From CBDBBY01 sp965203795 (GTDB lineage Bacteria > Pseudomonadota > Alphaproteobacteria > Rhodobacterales > Rhodobacteraceae), in assembly GCA_965203795.1 (NCBI GenBank), contig OZ241915.1:3534001-3598000 (forward strand): a DNA stretch of 64,000 nt, read 5' to 3'. Positions 1 through 8,437 of the stretch are shown here, in pieces. The position numbers were made by a program, and so were the translations under genes. Under the pieces are notes generated by a model. That model searched no databases. It saw only the letters and a list, made by a program, of their open reading frames with translations, and was not told the DNA's origin. How positions within the stretch are numbered: position 1 is the stretch's first letter; each line of letters begins with the position of its first letter.

Positions 1-428
1 GGGACGCGCTGCTGGAACGGTGCGGGCTGGGCAACATATTCCAAATGGCCGAGGCAAGCGACATCGCGATCGTGAGCTGCGGAGGCATCTCTCCCCGAAC
101 GACATCGTTTCGGACCGGATACATGTCCGAGGCCGAGCGCCTCTCGCTGATCAGGGCGGGAGCGGTCGGCGACGTCCTGTGCCAGTTCATCGACGCCGAC
201 GGCCGCATCGTCGACCATCCCTTGAACAGGCGCTTCATCGCGATAGGCTTGGAGAGGCTGCGGAAGGTCAAGCGGACTGTTCTGGTATCCGGAGGCGCTG
301 AAAAGGCGGCCGCACTTCTGGCAGCTCTGAAAATCCTTTCCCCGACCGTTCTCATAACCGACGAGGTCACGGCCTCGGCTCTCCTCGGAGAAGTTGGCGC
401 TTACGAAGCTTCTGGACAGCGGGCCTAG
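1..428 (+). CDS. SorC/DeoR-type sugar-binding transcriptional regulator, C-terminal part (truncated by window start)
   Basis: The open frame runs in from the window edge and stops at TAG 426-428. The visible ~141 residues match the effector-binding domain of SorC/LsrR-type regulators. They include a GAVGDVL segment, then 'VLVSGGAEKAAALLAALK', then a final 'VLITDEVTASALL' strand-helix, which is the usual end of the family. These proteins bind phosphorylated sugars and control sugar-transport operons. The DNA-binding N-terminus lies outside the window. The gene sits where a DUF299 regulatory protein is often found next to maf in Alphaproteobacteria, so it may be a replacement or insertion. Its target operon cannot be told from here. 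Confidence 0.75.
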   Translation, partial: DALLERCGLGNIFQMAEASDIAIVSCGGISPRTTSFRTGYMSEAERLSLIRAGAVGDVLCQFIDADGRIVDHPLNRRFIAIGLERLRKVKRTVLVSGGAEKAAALLAALKILSPTVLITDEVTASALLGEVGAYEASGQRA

Positions 429-757
429 CAAATAAATCAAAGAGATTTATATCTTTATGTTGAATATAAGCATGTTGAACAATGTGGATTGCATAGTTGT
501 CCACAGCGGCTCTCGATTGCCTTCTTCACCGCGGCCGTCGCGGCGGCGGCGCAAAGCGTTGATGAATCGGAATGATAGCCGCGGCGGAGTCGGCCGCTGC
601 GCGTGCTTGGCCTCTGTTGTTCAACATTGTTGAAACAGGCGTCCACATTGAACAAGCCGTCGACAAGGTCGGAACAACATGGCGGGTCGCGGCCCGGCCA
701 TGCTTGGAGGCGTGTCGTCAACTTGGCTTCCCCGCCCGGATTCACGAAGATGTTCAC
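429..757. other. AT-rich intergenic region with weak DnaA-box-like sites; candidate oriC
   Basis: This 329-bp gap precedes maf. Its first ~50 bp are strikingly AT-rich for this genome. TTGTCCACA (497-505) differs from the E. coli DnaA box at one base. CAATCCACA (reverse strand, 483-491) and GCGTCCACA (639-647) are weaker matches, and ATGTTCACA at 750-758 is a poor one. The inverted repeat TTCAAC-ATT-GTTGAA lies at about 620-634. The maf-aroE-coaE-dnaQ-secB cluster is commonly origin-proximal in Alphaproteobacteria, so an origin is possible. The boxes are few and degenerate, and the gap could simply hold the maf promoter. Confidence 0.3.
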
Positions 758-1360
758 ATGAGCCACGCGGGTCCGGATCGGATCGTGCTGGCGTCCGGGT
801 CGGAGACTCGGCGTCGAATGCTGGAGAACGTCGGCGTCAAGTTCATCGCGGATTCGATCAACGTGCCGGAGAGGAGAATCATGGCGCAGCACAAGCCGGG
901 CGGTGCCTCGTCCCGGATGATCGCCATGATCATCGCCTCGGAAAAGGCGCGGGTGGGTTCTTGGCGGCATCCCGGCGCGCTCGTGATCGGCGCGGACCAA
1001 GTGCTGGAATTCGAAGGAGCCGCCTGGAGCAAGTGCCGGAGCGAGCGCGAACTGGCGGATTTCCTCGGAAAACTCAGGGGTTGCTCGCACTTTCTGCATT
1101 CCGCCGCTTCCGCATGGGTTTCAGGCAAACCGGTTTGGAGAGCAGTGCGAACCGCCGAAGTCGTGATGAACGAGTATTCAGAAGAAGCGATCTCCAGCCA
1201 TATTCGGAAATTCGGAAAGAAGGCGCTGGCGAGTGTCGGCGGCTATTTTGCGGAATCGGATCCGGCGGGTCTGGTATCGGCGGTGCGAGGGGATATGAAT
1301 GTAGTGCTTGGGATGCCGCTGGACGACATTCGGGAGTTCCTCGCCGATCGGGAGTGCTGA
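758..1360 (+). CDS. maf: Maf-family nucleoside triphosphate pyrophosphatase
   Basis: A 200-residue protein of normal Maf length. It starts with the family's LASGS(E/P)RR-type loop ('LASGSETRRRML', residues 11-22). Mid-protein it has 'GADQVL' (the usual D-Q nucleotide-site segment) and it ends with a GMPL motif typical of the family. Maf proteins hydrolyse non-canonical or modified nucleotides to monophosphates in the cytosol. The frame is open upstream to about 572, but homology begins at the ATG at 758. The next gene, aroE, starts one base after the stop, so maf is the first gene of a tight maf-aroE-coaE-dnaQ operon. Confidence 0.9.
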   Translation: MSHAGPDRIVLASGSETRRRMLENVGVKFIADSINVPERRIMAQHKPGGASSRMIAMIIASEKARVGSWRHPGALVIGADQVLEFEGAAWSKCRSERELADFLGKLRGCSHFLHSAASAWVSGKPVWRAVRTAEVVMNEYSEEAISSHIRKFGKKALASVGGYFAESDPAGLVSAVRGDMNVVLGMPLDDIREFLADREC

Positions 1361-1361
1361 C

Positions 1362-2204
1362 ATGTCTCAGAATGGGAAACCGGTCCTTGCCGGCGTCGTC
1401 GGATTTCCAATCAGTCACAGCAAGTCCCCTGCGATACACGCCTATTGGCTCCAGAAGCACAATGTGGAGGGGCATTACGTTCCGCTCGAAGTGGCGAGGC
1501 TCGATTTCTCCGATGTTCTGAAGACGATGCCGAAGATGGGCTTCAAGGGGATCAATGTCACGATACCGCACAAGGAAACGGCGCTGCAGTTTTCGGACAT
1601 GGTGTCCGACCAGGCCGCGCTGATCGGGGCGGCCAACACGCTGTCCTTCAACAAGAAGCGGGGCAAGATCTACGCCGACAACACGGACGGCTACGGCTTT
1701 CTGACTAATCTTCGCCAGTGCGTCCCCGGCTGGAAGGCCGACAGGGGGCCGGCGCTGATCTTCGGCGCGGGCGGAGCCGCGAGAGCGGTTCTGTATTCCC
1801 TCCTGTACGAGGGGGCCCCGGAGATCCGGCTGGTGAACCGCACGCGCGACCGGGCGGAGGTTCTGAAATCCGAATTTGGCAATCGGGTGAGGGTCCATGA
1901 TCCTTCGGAAGTCGGCGACCTGCTTCCCAACATGGCGACTGTCGTGAACACGTCAGCGCTCGGAATGACGGGAAAGCCGGACCTCAGAATTCCCGCAGGC
2001 AGACTGAGGCCGGGCACGGCGGTGAACGACTTGGTGTACACGCCCTTGCAGACGAGATTCCTCGTCGAGGCGGAACGGCAGGGATGCAACATCGCGGATG
2101 GCCTCGGCATGTTGCTTCACCAAGCCGCCGCGGCCTTCAATCTCTGGTTCGGCATCAAGCCGGAAGTGAGCAAGGAACTGCGGGAGCTGGTGCTTTCTTC
2201 ATGA
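1362..2204 (+). CDS. aroE: Shikimate dehydrogenase
   Basis: A 280-residue protein covering the whole family. The N-terminal substrate domain shows 'GVVGFPISHSKSP' (residues 10-22) and 'NVTIPHKE', whose lysine is the catalytic residue. The NADP-binding fold shows 'FGAGGAARAV', and the C-terminus has 'DGLGMLLHQAAAAFNLW'. The enzyme reduces 3-dehydroshikimate to shikimate in aromatic amino-acid synthesis. The ATG at 1362 follows the maf stop by one base. The end overlaps the coaE start as ATGA, indicating translational coupling. Confidence 0.95.
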   Translation: MSQNGKPVLAGVVGFPISHSKSPAIHAYWLQKHNVEGHYVPLEVARLDFSDVLKTMPKMGFKGINVTIPHKETALQFSDMVSDQAALIGAANTLSFNKKRGKIYADNTDGYGFLTNLRQCVPGWKADRGPALIFGAGGAARAVLYSLLYEGAPEIRLVNRTRDRAEVLKSEFGNRVRVHDPSEVGDLLPNMATVVNTSALGMTGKPDLRIPAGRLRPGTAVNDLVYTPLQTRFLVEAERQGCNIADGLGMLLHQAAAAFNLWFGIKPEVSKELRELVLSS

Positions 2205-2854
2205 GTCGGCGACCTTTCGTGGTCTGCGTCACAGGCTCGATCGGCGCGGGCAAGTCGACGACGGCCGAACTGTTCGCCAAACGCGGAGTGCCGGTCTGGG
2301 ATGCCGACGCCGCGGTGGGGCGACTTTATTCCCCGGGCGGCGCAGGAGTCGCGGCGGTGCGAAGGATCTGCCCGGACGCGGTTTCCAAATCGGAGGGAGC
2401 GATCGACAGAACGATCCTTCGGAAGCTGGTGAAGGAATCTCCGGCGCTTCTCGCGGAACTGGAATCGGCAGTGCACCCGCTGGTGCGGGAGGACAGGAAG
2501 GCGTTCCTTCGCGCAGCGGAGCGGCGAGGCGCAGATATAGCGGTCGTCGAGATTCCGCTTCTGTTCGAAACGGACGGCGGCGCGGCCGCCGACGCTGTCG
2601 TCGCGGTATCGGCGCCCGCCGCGGTCAGGCGGGACCGGGTCCTCGCGAGGGGGTCCGCGGACGAGGCGGAATTCGATGCGCTCGACGCCCGCCAGCTTCC
2701 CGACCAGGTGAAGCGCGACCGGGCGGATTACGTGATCGAGGCCACGAGCCTTGAGGCGGCCTCACGGGCGGTTGACTCGATATTGTCCGACATCAGGAAA
2801 GGAGAAAACCCGGAATGCTTGAAATCGTGCTTGATACCGAAACGACGGGATTGA
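2201..2854 (+). CDS. coaE: Dephospho-CoA kinase
   Basis: A 217-residue P-loop kinase with 'GSIGAGKSTT' near residues 11-20. 'VWDADAAVGRLY' (substrate-binding Asp) and 'VVEIPLLFETDG' are both characteristic of CoaE. It performs the last step of coenzyme A synthesis, phosphorylating the 3'-OH of dephospho-CoA. The ATG at 2201 overlaps the aroE stop. The 3' end overlaps dnaQ by 40 bp, so the last ~13 codons are read in two frames and the C-terminus may be poorly constrained. Confidence 0.93.
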   Translation: MSRRPFVVCVTGSIGAGKSTTAELFAKRGVPVWDADAAVGRLYSPGGAGVAAVRRICPDAVSKSEGAIDRTILRKLVKESPALLAELESAVHPLVREDRKAFLRAAERRGADIAVVEIPLLFETDGGAAADAVVAVSAPAAVRRDRVLARGSADEAEFDALDARQLPDQVKRDRADYVIEATSLEAASRAVDSILSDIRKGENPECLKSCLIPKRRD

Positions 2855-3531
2855 AAGTCGAGGAAGGCGACAGGATCGTTGAAATCGGCATGGTCGAGCT
2901 CGACTTGGACAGCTACACCCGCACCGGGAGGACCTTCCATAAATACGTCAATCCGGGGCGAACGATGTCGGCGGAGGCACGGAACATCCACGGGCTGACC
3001 GACGAGTTTCTCAGAACGAAACCGAAGTTCGGGCAAATCGCGGAGGAATTCCTTGAATTCATCGGCGACCAGCACATCGCGATCCACAATGCGCCGTTCG
3101 ATCTCGGCTTTCTGAACCGGGAACTTCGCGATTTGGGCATGCCCGAGCTGGAGCACAGGCGCGTGGTCGACACCTTGCAGGTCGCTAGGCGGGAGCTTCC
3201 GAAGCTTCCGCGCCACAGCTTGGATGCGCTTTGCGGCCATTTCGGAATCAGCAACGCGAAGCGGACGAAGCACGGCGCGCTGCTGGATGCGGAACTGCTC
3301 GCCGAGGTCTACTGCAAGCTTCTAGGGGCCGACAGCGGCTTTCTTGACGCTGTGGATGAGGCTTGGGCGAACTCGGTCGGCGGAGAAGGGGCGCACGGCC
3401 CGACAGTCGGCCCGCGCCCGGAGCCGCTGCCGCCGCGGATCACGCCCGCCGAAGAGGAGGCGCATGCCAAATTCGTTGCTGTGCTCGGGAAAAAGGCGAT
3501 CTGGCGGAAGTTCTCCGCTCCGGGACCGTAG
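2815..3531 (+). CDS. dnaQ: DNA polymerase III epsilon subunit (3'-5' proofreading exonuclease)
   Basis: A 238-residue DEDDh exonuclease. Exo I is 'DTETTGL' (residues 7-13), Exo II is 'HNAPFDLGFLNREL', and Exo III is 'KHGALLDAELLAEVY' with the catalytic His and Asp. The C-terminal ~50 residues are proline-rich and would contact the alpha subunit. The enzyme removes misincorporated bases during replication. It is the last gene of the forward operon and converges on secB, with 30 bp between the stop codons. Placement beside coaE is standard in Alphaproteobacteria. Confidence 0.93.
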   Translation: MLEIVLDTETTGLKVEEGDRIVEIGMVELDLDSYTRTGRTFHKYVNPGRTMSAEARNIHGLTDEFLRTKPKFGQIAEEFLEFIGDQHIAIHNAPFDLGFLNRELRDLGMPELEHRRVVDTLQVARRELPKLPRHSLDALCGHFGISNAKRTKHGALLDAELLAEVYCKLLGADSGFLDAVDEAWANSVGGEGAHGPTVGPRPEPLPPRITPAEEEAHAKFVAVLGKKAIWRKFSAPGP

Positions 3532-3561
3532 AATCCGCCGCAGAGCGCGTAGCGGCAGTCG

Positions 3562-4062
3562 TCAGTTCGTGCTGCGGTCGGGTTTCGGCTCGGCCCGGCG
3601 CTTGCCCATTTCCTTCTGGTATAGCGCGGCGAAGTCGATCAGCTCCAGGTCGAACGGCGGGAAGCCGCCATCGCGGACCAGATCCGAGACGATTCTGCGG
3701 ACGAAAGGGAACATGACGCGGGGGCACTCGATCATCAGGAACGGGTGCAGAAAGCCTTCCTGAACGTTCTCCACCCGGAACATGCCGGTGTAGTCGAGCT
3801 CCAGAAGAAACAGCGTCTCGCCCGACGCCTTGTCCTTGGACGAGACGTTCAGCGTCAGCGAGACCTCGAAGACATTGTCGGCATCGCCTTTCTTGGCGTC
3901 CAAGTTCACGTGGACCTGGATTTCAGGCTGGCCCGTCGGCTTCAGCCGCTTCTGGACGGCGATGTTCTCGAACGACAGGTCCCGAACAGACTGGCCGAGT
4001 ATGCTCAGCCGGGGTGGCACGACCTTGGCCTTAGCGGCTCCCGAACCGTTCGGCTTGCTCAT
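3562..4062 (-). CDS. secB: Protein-export chaperone SecB
   Basis: 166 residues matching SecB throughout, including 'DLSFENIAVQKRL', 'EVSLTLNVSSKDK', 'LLELDYTGMFRVENV' and 'CPRVMFPFVRRIVSDLVRDGGFPPFDLELIDFAALY' (only the family-defining segment before the acidic/charged tail). SecB is a tetrameric cytosolic chaperone that holds precursors unfolded for SecA. The ATG at 4062 was chosen because GGGGAA lies just upstream and 'MSKPNG' is a more plausible start; an in-frame ATG at 4086 has no clear ribosome site. It faces dnaQ, the usual alphaproteobacterial arrangement. Confidence 0.92.
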   Translation of the reverse strand: MSKPNGSGAAKAKVVPPRLSILGQSVRDLSFENIAVQKRLKPTGQPEIQVHVNLDAKKGDADNVFEVSLTLNVSSKDKASGETLFLLELDYTGMFRVENVQEGFLHPFLMIECPRVMFPFVRRIVSDLVRDGGFPPFDLELIDFAALYQKEMGKRRAEPKPDRSTN

Positions 4063-4265
4063 TGGGCGTTCCCCGTCTGCAACCATTCTGGACCGCTACA
4101 TCATTCCGCACGCGCACTCAATAAGAGTACGGATTTGAAAGGACCTTGCCGTTTCCAACCGCTCAAGTAGAATATGGTGTCAGCATTGCTCCAATCCGCT
4201 GGCTGGAGCGATCCGAAAAGCTTGAATCAGTTGCACGCAAGAATGAATCGAAAGTACAACGAAGC

Positions 4266-5507
4266 ATGAATAGGCACCTAAACACGAACATAAGGTTCCG
4301 GCCCGGCCCAGGACTGCCGCCGCCGACTCTGGCAGGACGTGAAACAGAAAAAGCCAAGATCAGGTTAGTGCTTGACGATCTGGGAGCCGGACAAACAACG
4401 ACGACAAACATCGCCTTGATCGGCCCGCGCGGCAACGGCAAGACTGTGCTGCTGAAATGGGTGAAGACACAAGTTGGTCGCGACTACAGCACACTTGAAT
4501 GTGTAGGACTGAAAGCTGACGATTTTGAATCGACTCATAGGCTCGTCGCAACGCTTGCGGGTAGGAAAGCATCCTCGGATTCCGTCGTCAACAAATCTTG
4601 GGGAAGCATAGATTTATCCTTGTTAAAATTTGACCATATGCGCCAGAGTGATTCGAAAAAATCGCTAAAGCAGTTCTTAGAAAAAAAGTGTTCCAAGCGC
4701 GGTTTGGTGATATTGATCGATGAGGCGCATACGCTGGATCGCTATGCCGATTTGGCTCGCGCATTCTTCAACGATGTGCAAATGCTCACCGGTGACGGTC
4801 ATCGATTGCTGCTTATCCTTGCCGGCACACCAAACATTTCGCAACGCTTGTCCGTGATCGAAGCCACATTTTGGAACCGTTTGAAAAAGATCGGTGTTGG
4901 GCTTCTCGACATTGCCGCTGCACGCGACGCTCTTAGGATTCCTTTCGAGGAAATGGGCTACAGCATCGAGTTAGGCATTGTGGACAAAGCGGCCCAAGAA
5001 GCTCAGCGCTATCCCTATTTTCTTCAAGAAGTTGGGCATGCGCTTCATGAGGCCGCCAGAATGGAACCCGACAAGCTTGGCAACGGCAACGAAATCAGCG
5101 ATGCAGTTTTGGCGCAAGCTTTGAAGGAACTCAGAGGTAAAAGGACGAATTTCTATGAAGACCGGCGTCGAGAGCTTGAAGAGGTGGGTTTATTGCCCGC
5201 GGCTGTAGCCGTGGCTCGACTCTTTATGGAAAAGAAGGAGGAATCGATTTCTGCCGCTGCGTTTAGAGCTGCTGTCTCGTCAAGCGTTGACACGGATATG
5301 GAGGAGTTGGCGAAGGCGACGAGTGGCGGCAAGATCCGACCGGCAGCGTGGATTGCATCCGAGCTTCAAAATCTTGGCTTTGTATGGAGTCAAATCGGGC
5401 AGGAAAAATTCTGCGAACCCGGAATTCCCAGCCTTATGAATTACGTTGTGGAAAGTGCAGAAGAGTACGAGAGTGAGTTAACACGGCTCGGTATCGCATC
5501 CGGATGA
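4266..5507 (+). CDS. AAA ATPase (AAA_16/ORC-like), copy 1 of tandem pair
   Basis: 413 residues. An N-terminal 'PGPGLPPPTLAGRE' segment leads to a Walker A 'GPRGNGKT' (53-60), a Walker B 'VILIDEAH' near 147-154, and a sensor region 'LILAGTP'. 'PYFLQEVGHALHEA' lies near 248, followed by a C-terminal winged-helix-like region ending 'FCEPGIPSLMNYV'. This architecture is seen in STAND/ORC-type AAA ATPases often annotated only as ATP-binding proteins. The partner and role are unknown. Base composition is lower in GC than the neighbours, suggesting transfer. The ATG at 4266 matches the start of the second copy, and upstream DNA from about 4140 is also shared with it. Confidence 0.85.
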   Translation: MNRHLNTNIRFRPGPGLPPPTLAGRETEKAKIRLVLDDLGAGQTTTTNIALIGPRGNGKTVLLKWVKTQVGRDYSTLECVGLKADDFESTHRLVATLAGRKASSDSVVNKSWGSIDLSLLKFDHMRQSDSKKSLKQFLEKKCSKRGLVILIDEAHTLDRYADLARAFFNDVQMLTGDGHRLLLILAGTPNISQRLSVIEATFWNRLKKIGVGLLDIAAARDALRIPFEEMGYSIELGIVDKAAQEAQRYPYFLQEVGHALHEAARMEPDKLGNGNEISDAVLAQALKELRGKRTNFYEDRRRELEEVGLLPAAVAVARLFMEKKEESISAAAFRAAVSSSVDTDMEELAKATSGGKIRPAAWIASELQNLGFVWSQIGQEKFCEPGIPSLMNYVVESAEEYESELTRLGIASG

Positions 5508-6284
5508 AAGTTGGTTTGACGCTTCGTTGTTCGATTGAATTGTCGGTAGTTGCCAGATGTAGAGGCGGTGGTCGGTGATGCGAGGATTATAGCGTTGTCG
5601 CGTCGAGGTGCAGAAGGCAGTGCGCAGGGAGCCGACCGACACGGACTCGTCTCCAAATTGACCAGCGCGAACGCGAATCGGATGGTAGCCATCTGTAGTA
5701 GCGACGCCTCTCTCGATAAGCTTGTCAACGAGATGCCGTTCCTCCTTGCGGCCGTGCAGGTTGAAGGTGGGCCGAGAATTTATTGTCAAGATTGATCGCG
5801 AACGCTTGAATAGGAGCATTGCCTCGCGGGTGCCGCCGCCGAACTGGTTGCGTGAGCTGAACGGAACCCCGAGCGCACAAAAAAGGAGTTCGGCCAGTGA
5901 ATTCTGCGAATGCCCGGGAGATTTTCGACAGGATGAACAAGGCGGATCGTTCTCATCGACGGATTTGCCAGCGAGTTCAACTGCGTGAAACCCCACCGCT
6001 CCGTCAGATTTTGGACACCCGAAGAGTTCCTGAGGGCGGCCTCGTAACCTTGGCGACCCGAGAATGCCGCGCTGGCAAACGAAGCTATCCGCCGCTATCC
6101 ACGCGCGGAGAGCCGCTGAATCAGATGGCCCGAATCTGCGCGAACCCGTGAATCCCGGCGGGACCTTGCCGTTTCCAACTGGGAATGTTGAAATTGGCGG
6201 AGGGTTCGCTTCCAGCCGGCTGGTTGTGCGATCCGCGAGGCCTGAATCGTCTTCACACAAACCCACGCGAAAGTACCGCCAAGC
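5508..6284. other. Gap between AAA copies; contains a decayed transposase fragment
   Basis: No intact gene. On the plus strand at about 5949-6045 a frame reads 'FNCVKPHRSVRFWTPEEF', resembling the end of the integrase core of IS3/IS481-type transposases (consensus FN-x-VRPH...TP-x-EF). It is interrupted by stops soon after. The last ~125 bp (about 6160-6284) repeat the leader of the first AAA gene, starting with GGACCTTGCCGTTTCCAAC. Confidence 0.45.
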
Positions 6285-7481
6285 ATGAACAAATCCGACG
6301 ATCCAACGTTCAAACCCGGCGCGGGACTGCCCCCGCCGGAACTGGCTGGACGTGATGATGAAATGGCCGAGATAACGGAGGCGCTCGCCGATTTGGAGGC
6401 GGGTTCATGTCCGGCGGCGAACATCGCGCTGATCGGTCCGCGCGGCAACGGGAAGACCGCGTTGCTGAGATGGGTTGAGACGCAAGTTCGTGGCTACTAC
6501 AACAGAATCGAATGTGTAGATCTGAATCCTGATAGCTTTGAAACGCGATCTGGACTTGTAGACACGCTCGCCGATCAGGGGGTATTGGATTCCCTCGCCG
6601 ACGCCGGGTTCTCTGCAGCCATACAATTGCTTGGATCGGGAATTGGCTTTTCGCGTCAAGAGGCTGCAAAAAAATTGCTAAGACCTGTCTTGGACAAGAG
6701 GTGCTCCGAGAATGGCTTGGTAATTCTGATTGACGAGGCGCACACGCTGTATCGCAATGCCGATTTGGCTCGCGCATTCTTCTACGATGTGCAAGCGCTT
6801 GCCGGCAATCGTCGACCATTGCTGCTGATTCTTGCCGGCACTCCGAATATTTCGACCCGCCTGGACGAGATCGAAGCCACGTATTGGGACCGCTTGGACA
6901 AAATCGGCATTGGGCTACTCGACGCCGAGGCAGCGCATAAAGCTCTTCGGATACCGTTGGAGAGGATGGGTTACTGCATCAAGTTCGGCACTTTGGAAAA
7001 AGCGGCCAATGAGGCGCAGTGCTACCCCTACTTTCTTCAAGTTATCGGGAGAGAATTGCACCGCGCCGCCAAGGCGGAACAGGACAAGCTTGGGTACGGC
7101 GACGAAATCGGCAACGAAATCTTGAAGCGAGCCCTGAAGAAGTTCCGATTTGTGAGAAACACTTATTATTCCAGACGGTATCAGGAGCTTCATGACCGTG
7201 GAATACTGCGTTCGGCCGAATCCGTCGCGCGACTCTTTGTGTCTCGGAAGAGAAAATCAATTTCCACTGACGTGGTGAAAGCAACTGTAGCTCAAAGCAT
7301 TGGCAAGAAACAAAAAAAGGAAGCAAGGCGCGGAGGCGGGATTGATCCAGCGGCATGGGTCGAGGCAGAGCTTCGATATGCTGGCTTTTTTTGGAGTCAT
7401 ATCGGGCAGGAAGAATTCTGCGAGCCTGGAATTCCGAACCTAATGGATTACACTTTGAGGAGAGCTGCGAGCGCGAACTGA
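6285..7481 (+). CDS. AAA ATPase (AAA_16/ORC-like), copy 2 of tandem pair
   Basis: 398 residues, a clear paralogue of the gene at 4266. It has the same 'PGAGLPPPELAGRD' opening, Walker A 'GPRGNGKT' (51-58), 'VILIDEAHTL' near 147-156, 'LILAGTPNIS', 'CYPYFLQVIGRELH', and the C-terminal 'FCEPGIPNLMDYT'. The two differ at many positions, so the duplication is not recent. The region after Walker A is most variable and includes a hydrophobic stretch here ('SLADAGFSAAIQLLGSGIGF'). Both copies keep all ATPase motifs, suggesting selection. The function is unknown. Confidence 0.85.
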   Translation: MNKSDDPTFKPGAGLPPPELAGRDDEMAEITEALADLEAGSCPAANIALIGPRGNGKTALLRWVETQVRGYYNRIECVDLNPDSFETRSGLVDTLADQGVLDSLADAGFSAAIQLLGSGIGFSRQEAAKKLLRPVLDKRCSENGLVILIDEAHTLYRNADLARAFFYDVQALAGNRRPLLLILAGTPNISTRLDEIEATYWDRLDKIGIGLLDAEAAHKALRIPLERMGYCIKFGTLEKAANEAQCYPYFLQVIGRELHRAAKAEQDKLGYGDEIGNEILKRALKKFRFVRNTYYSRRYQELHDRGILRSAESVARLFVSRKRKSISTDVVKATVAQSIGKKQKKEARRGGGIDPAAWVEAELRYAGFFWSHIGQEEFCEPGIPNLMDYTLRRAASAN

Positions 7482-7544
7482 ACTTGAATCAAGACCGCGC
7501 GGTTCCGGCCGATCCTCGAGCAGGCCGCAGGGACGTCGCGGGGC

Positions 7545-7760
7545 CTCGGACATCGTGCTGGACGCGAACAAGTTCCGGCACTTGCGCGAGGCTGCAGGAG
7601 AGCTTGGTCGATGCCGCCGACACCGGGAGCGTGGCGTGGGGGGATTACGCCTACCGCTCCCAGTGGAACGAAGACTGGCTCAAGGCGAAGGCATGCCGAC
7701 CCGCGAAGCCGACCGAAGCGCAAAATCAGGCCGTTGTCGGAGGTGTCCATCCGCTGCATG
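7545..7760 (+). pseudogene. IS5-family transposase remnant
   Basis: Fragments in two frames resemble the middle of IS5-type transposases: 'LQESLVDAADTGSVAWGDYAYRSQWNEDWL'-like sequence, compared with the usual DNTG-x-VWADTAYRS...NE. The C-terminal third is missing. It ends near 'AATCAGGCCGTTGTCGGAGG' (about 7723-7742), a sequence that recurs after the IS5 remnants at 29.8 and 33.1 kb and is probably the right end of the element. Confidence 0.6.
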
Positions 7761-7900
7761 AGGGATCCGCAGCGCCGAACGTCGGGCTGCGTGCCGGAAC
7801 GGATCGGCCTGTCGGCAGCCGGTTCGAAACAGCAGCCGATGCACAGATGCAGATCAAGGCAAATGCGACCTGAATCCCGGCATGCGATCAATTCAGTCGC

Positions 7901-8178
7901 CGACCCATGGGGTGCATCCCATTTTTGTGGGCAGTGAACCTTTTCCGCTGGCTCGGGTGTCGTCCGCGCTCGGCGCCGGATGCATCCCATTTTCGTGGAA
8001 ACCGTCTGCAAGCGGACCATCGGGAGCCGGTTCAAACCCTTGGTCGAAAGCGGGTGTCAACGCCCGCTCGCAGTCAAATGCTGCATCGACGGCAACAGCT
8101 GGACCGGCTTCCTTGATTGAAGGGCTTGCCACGGCGCTGCCAACTGACCACAAAAAATGGAATGCACCCGACCCATGG
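7901..8178. mobile_element. MITE-like element A with inverted ends and 10-bp direct repeats
   Basis: The left end GGTGCATCCCATTTTTGTGG (7911-7930) is matched in inverted orientation by CCACAAAAAATGGAATGCACC at 8148-8168. The pair is flanked by the identical 10-mer CGACCCATGG at 7901-7910 and 8169-8178, which looks like a target-site duplication. A further internal copy of the end motif starts near 7980. The ~258-bp interior has no coding frame. A diverged copy in reverse orientation lies at about 27092-27291. Confidence 0.6.
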
Positions 8179-8437
8179 CAGGCCCTTGCAATCCCGCTCC
8201 CGATAACGGATAGACCCGCGATCGCGGGCCCGCTCCGGCTTGGCACGGTTGAAACCGGGGCTTTCGACTCCCTTATACTTGATGCCGTCCGCAGCGCGGC
8301 GCTTCGGCTGGGGACCTGAGAATTGACGGGCTTGCATGCGATTCCAGAGCGGATTCGTCCGGCGGGGCGGCCCTTGGCCGGAATCTCGCGGCGCTCCCGG
8401 GCCTGAGGCCCGGCATTCCCGCCCAATCGCCTGACGC

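Noticed and set aside
620..640. Inverted repeat TTCAAC-ATT-GTTGAA as a parS site
   Set aside because: It lacks the CACGTG core of the parS consensus; no parAB genes are present.
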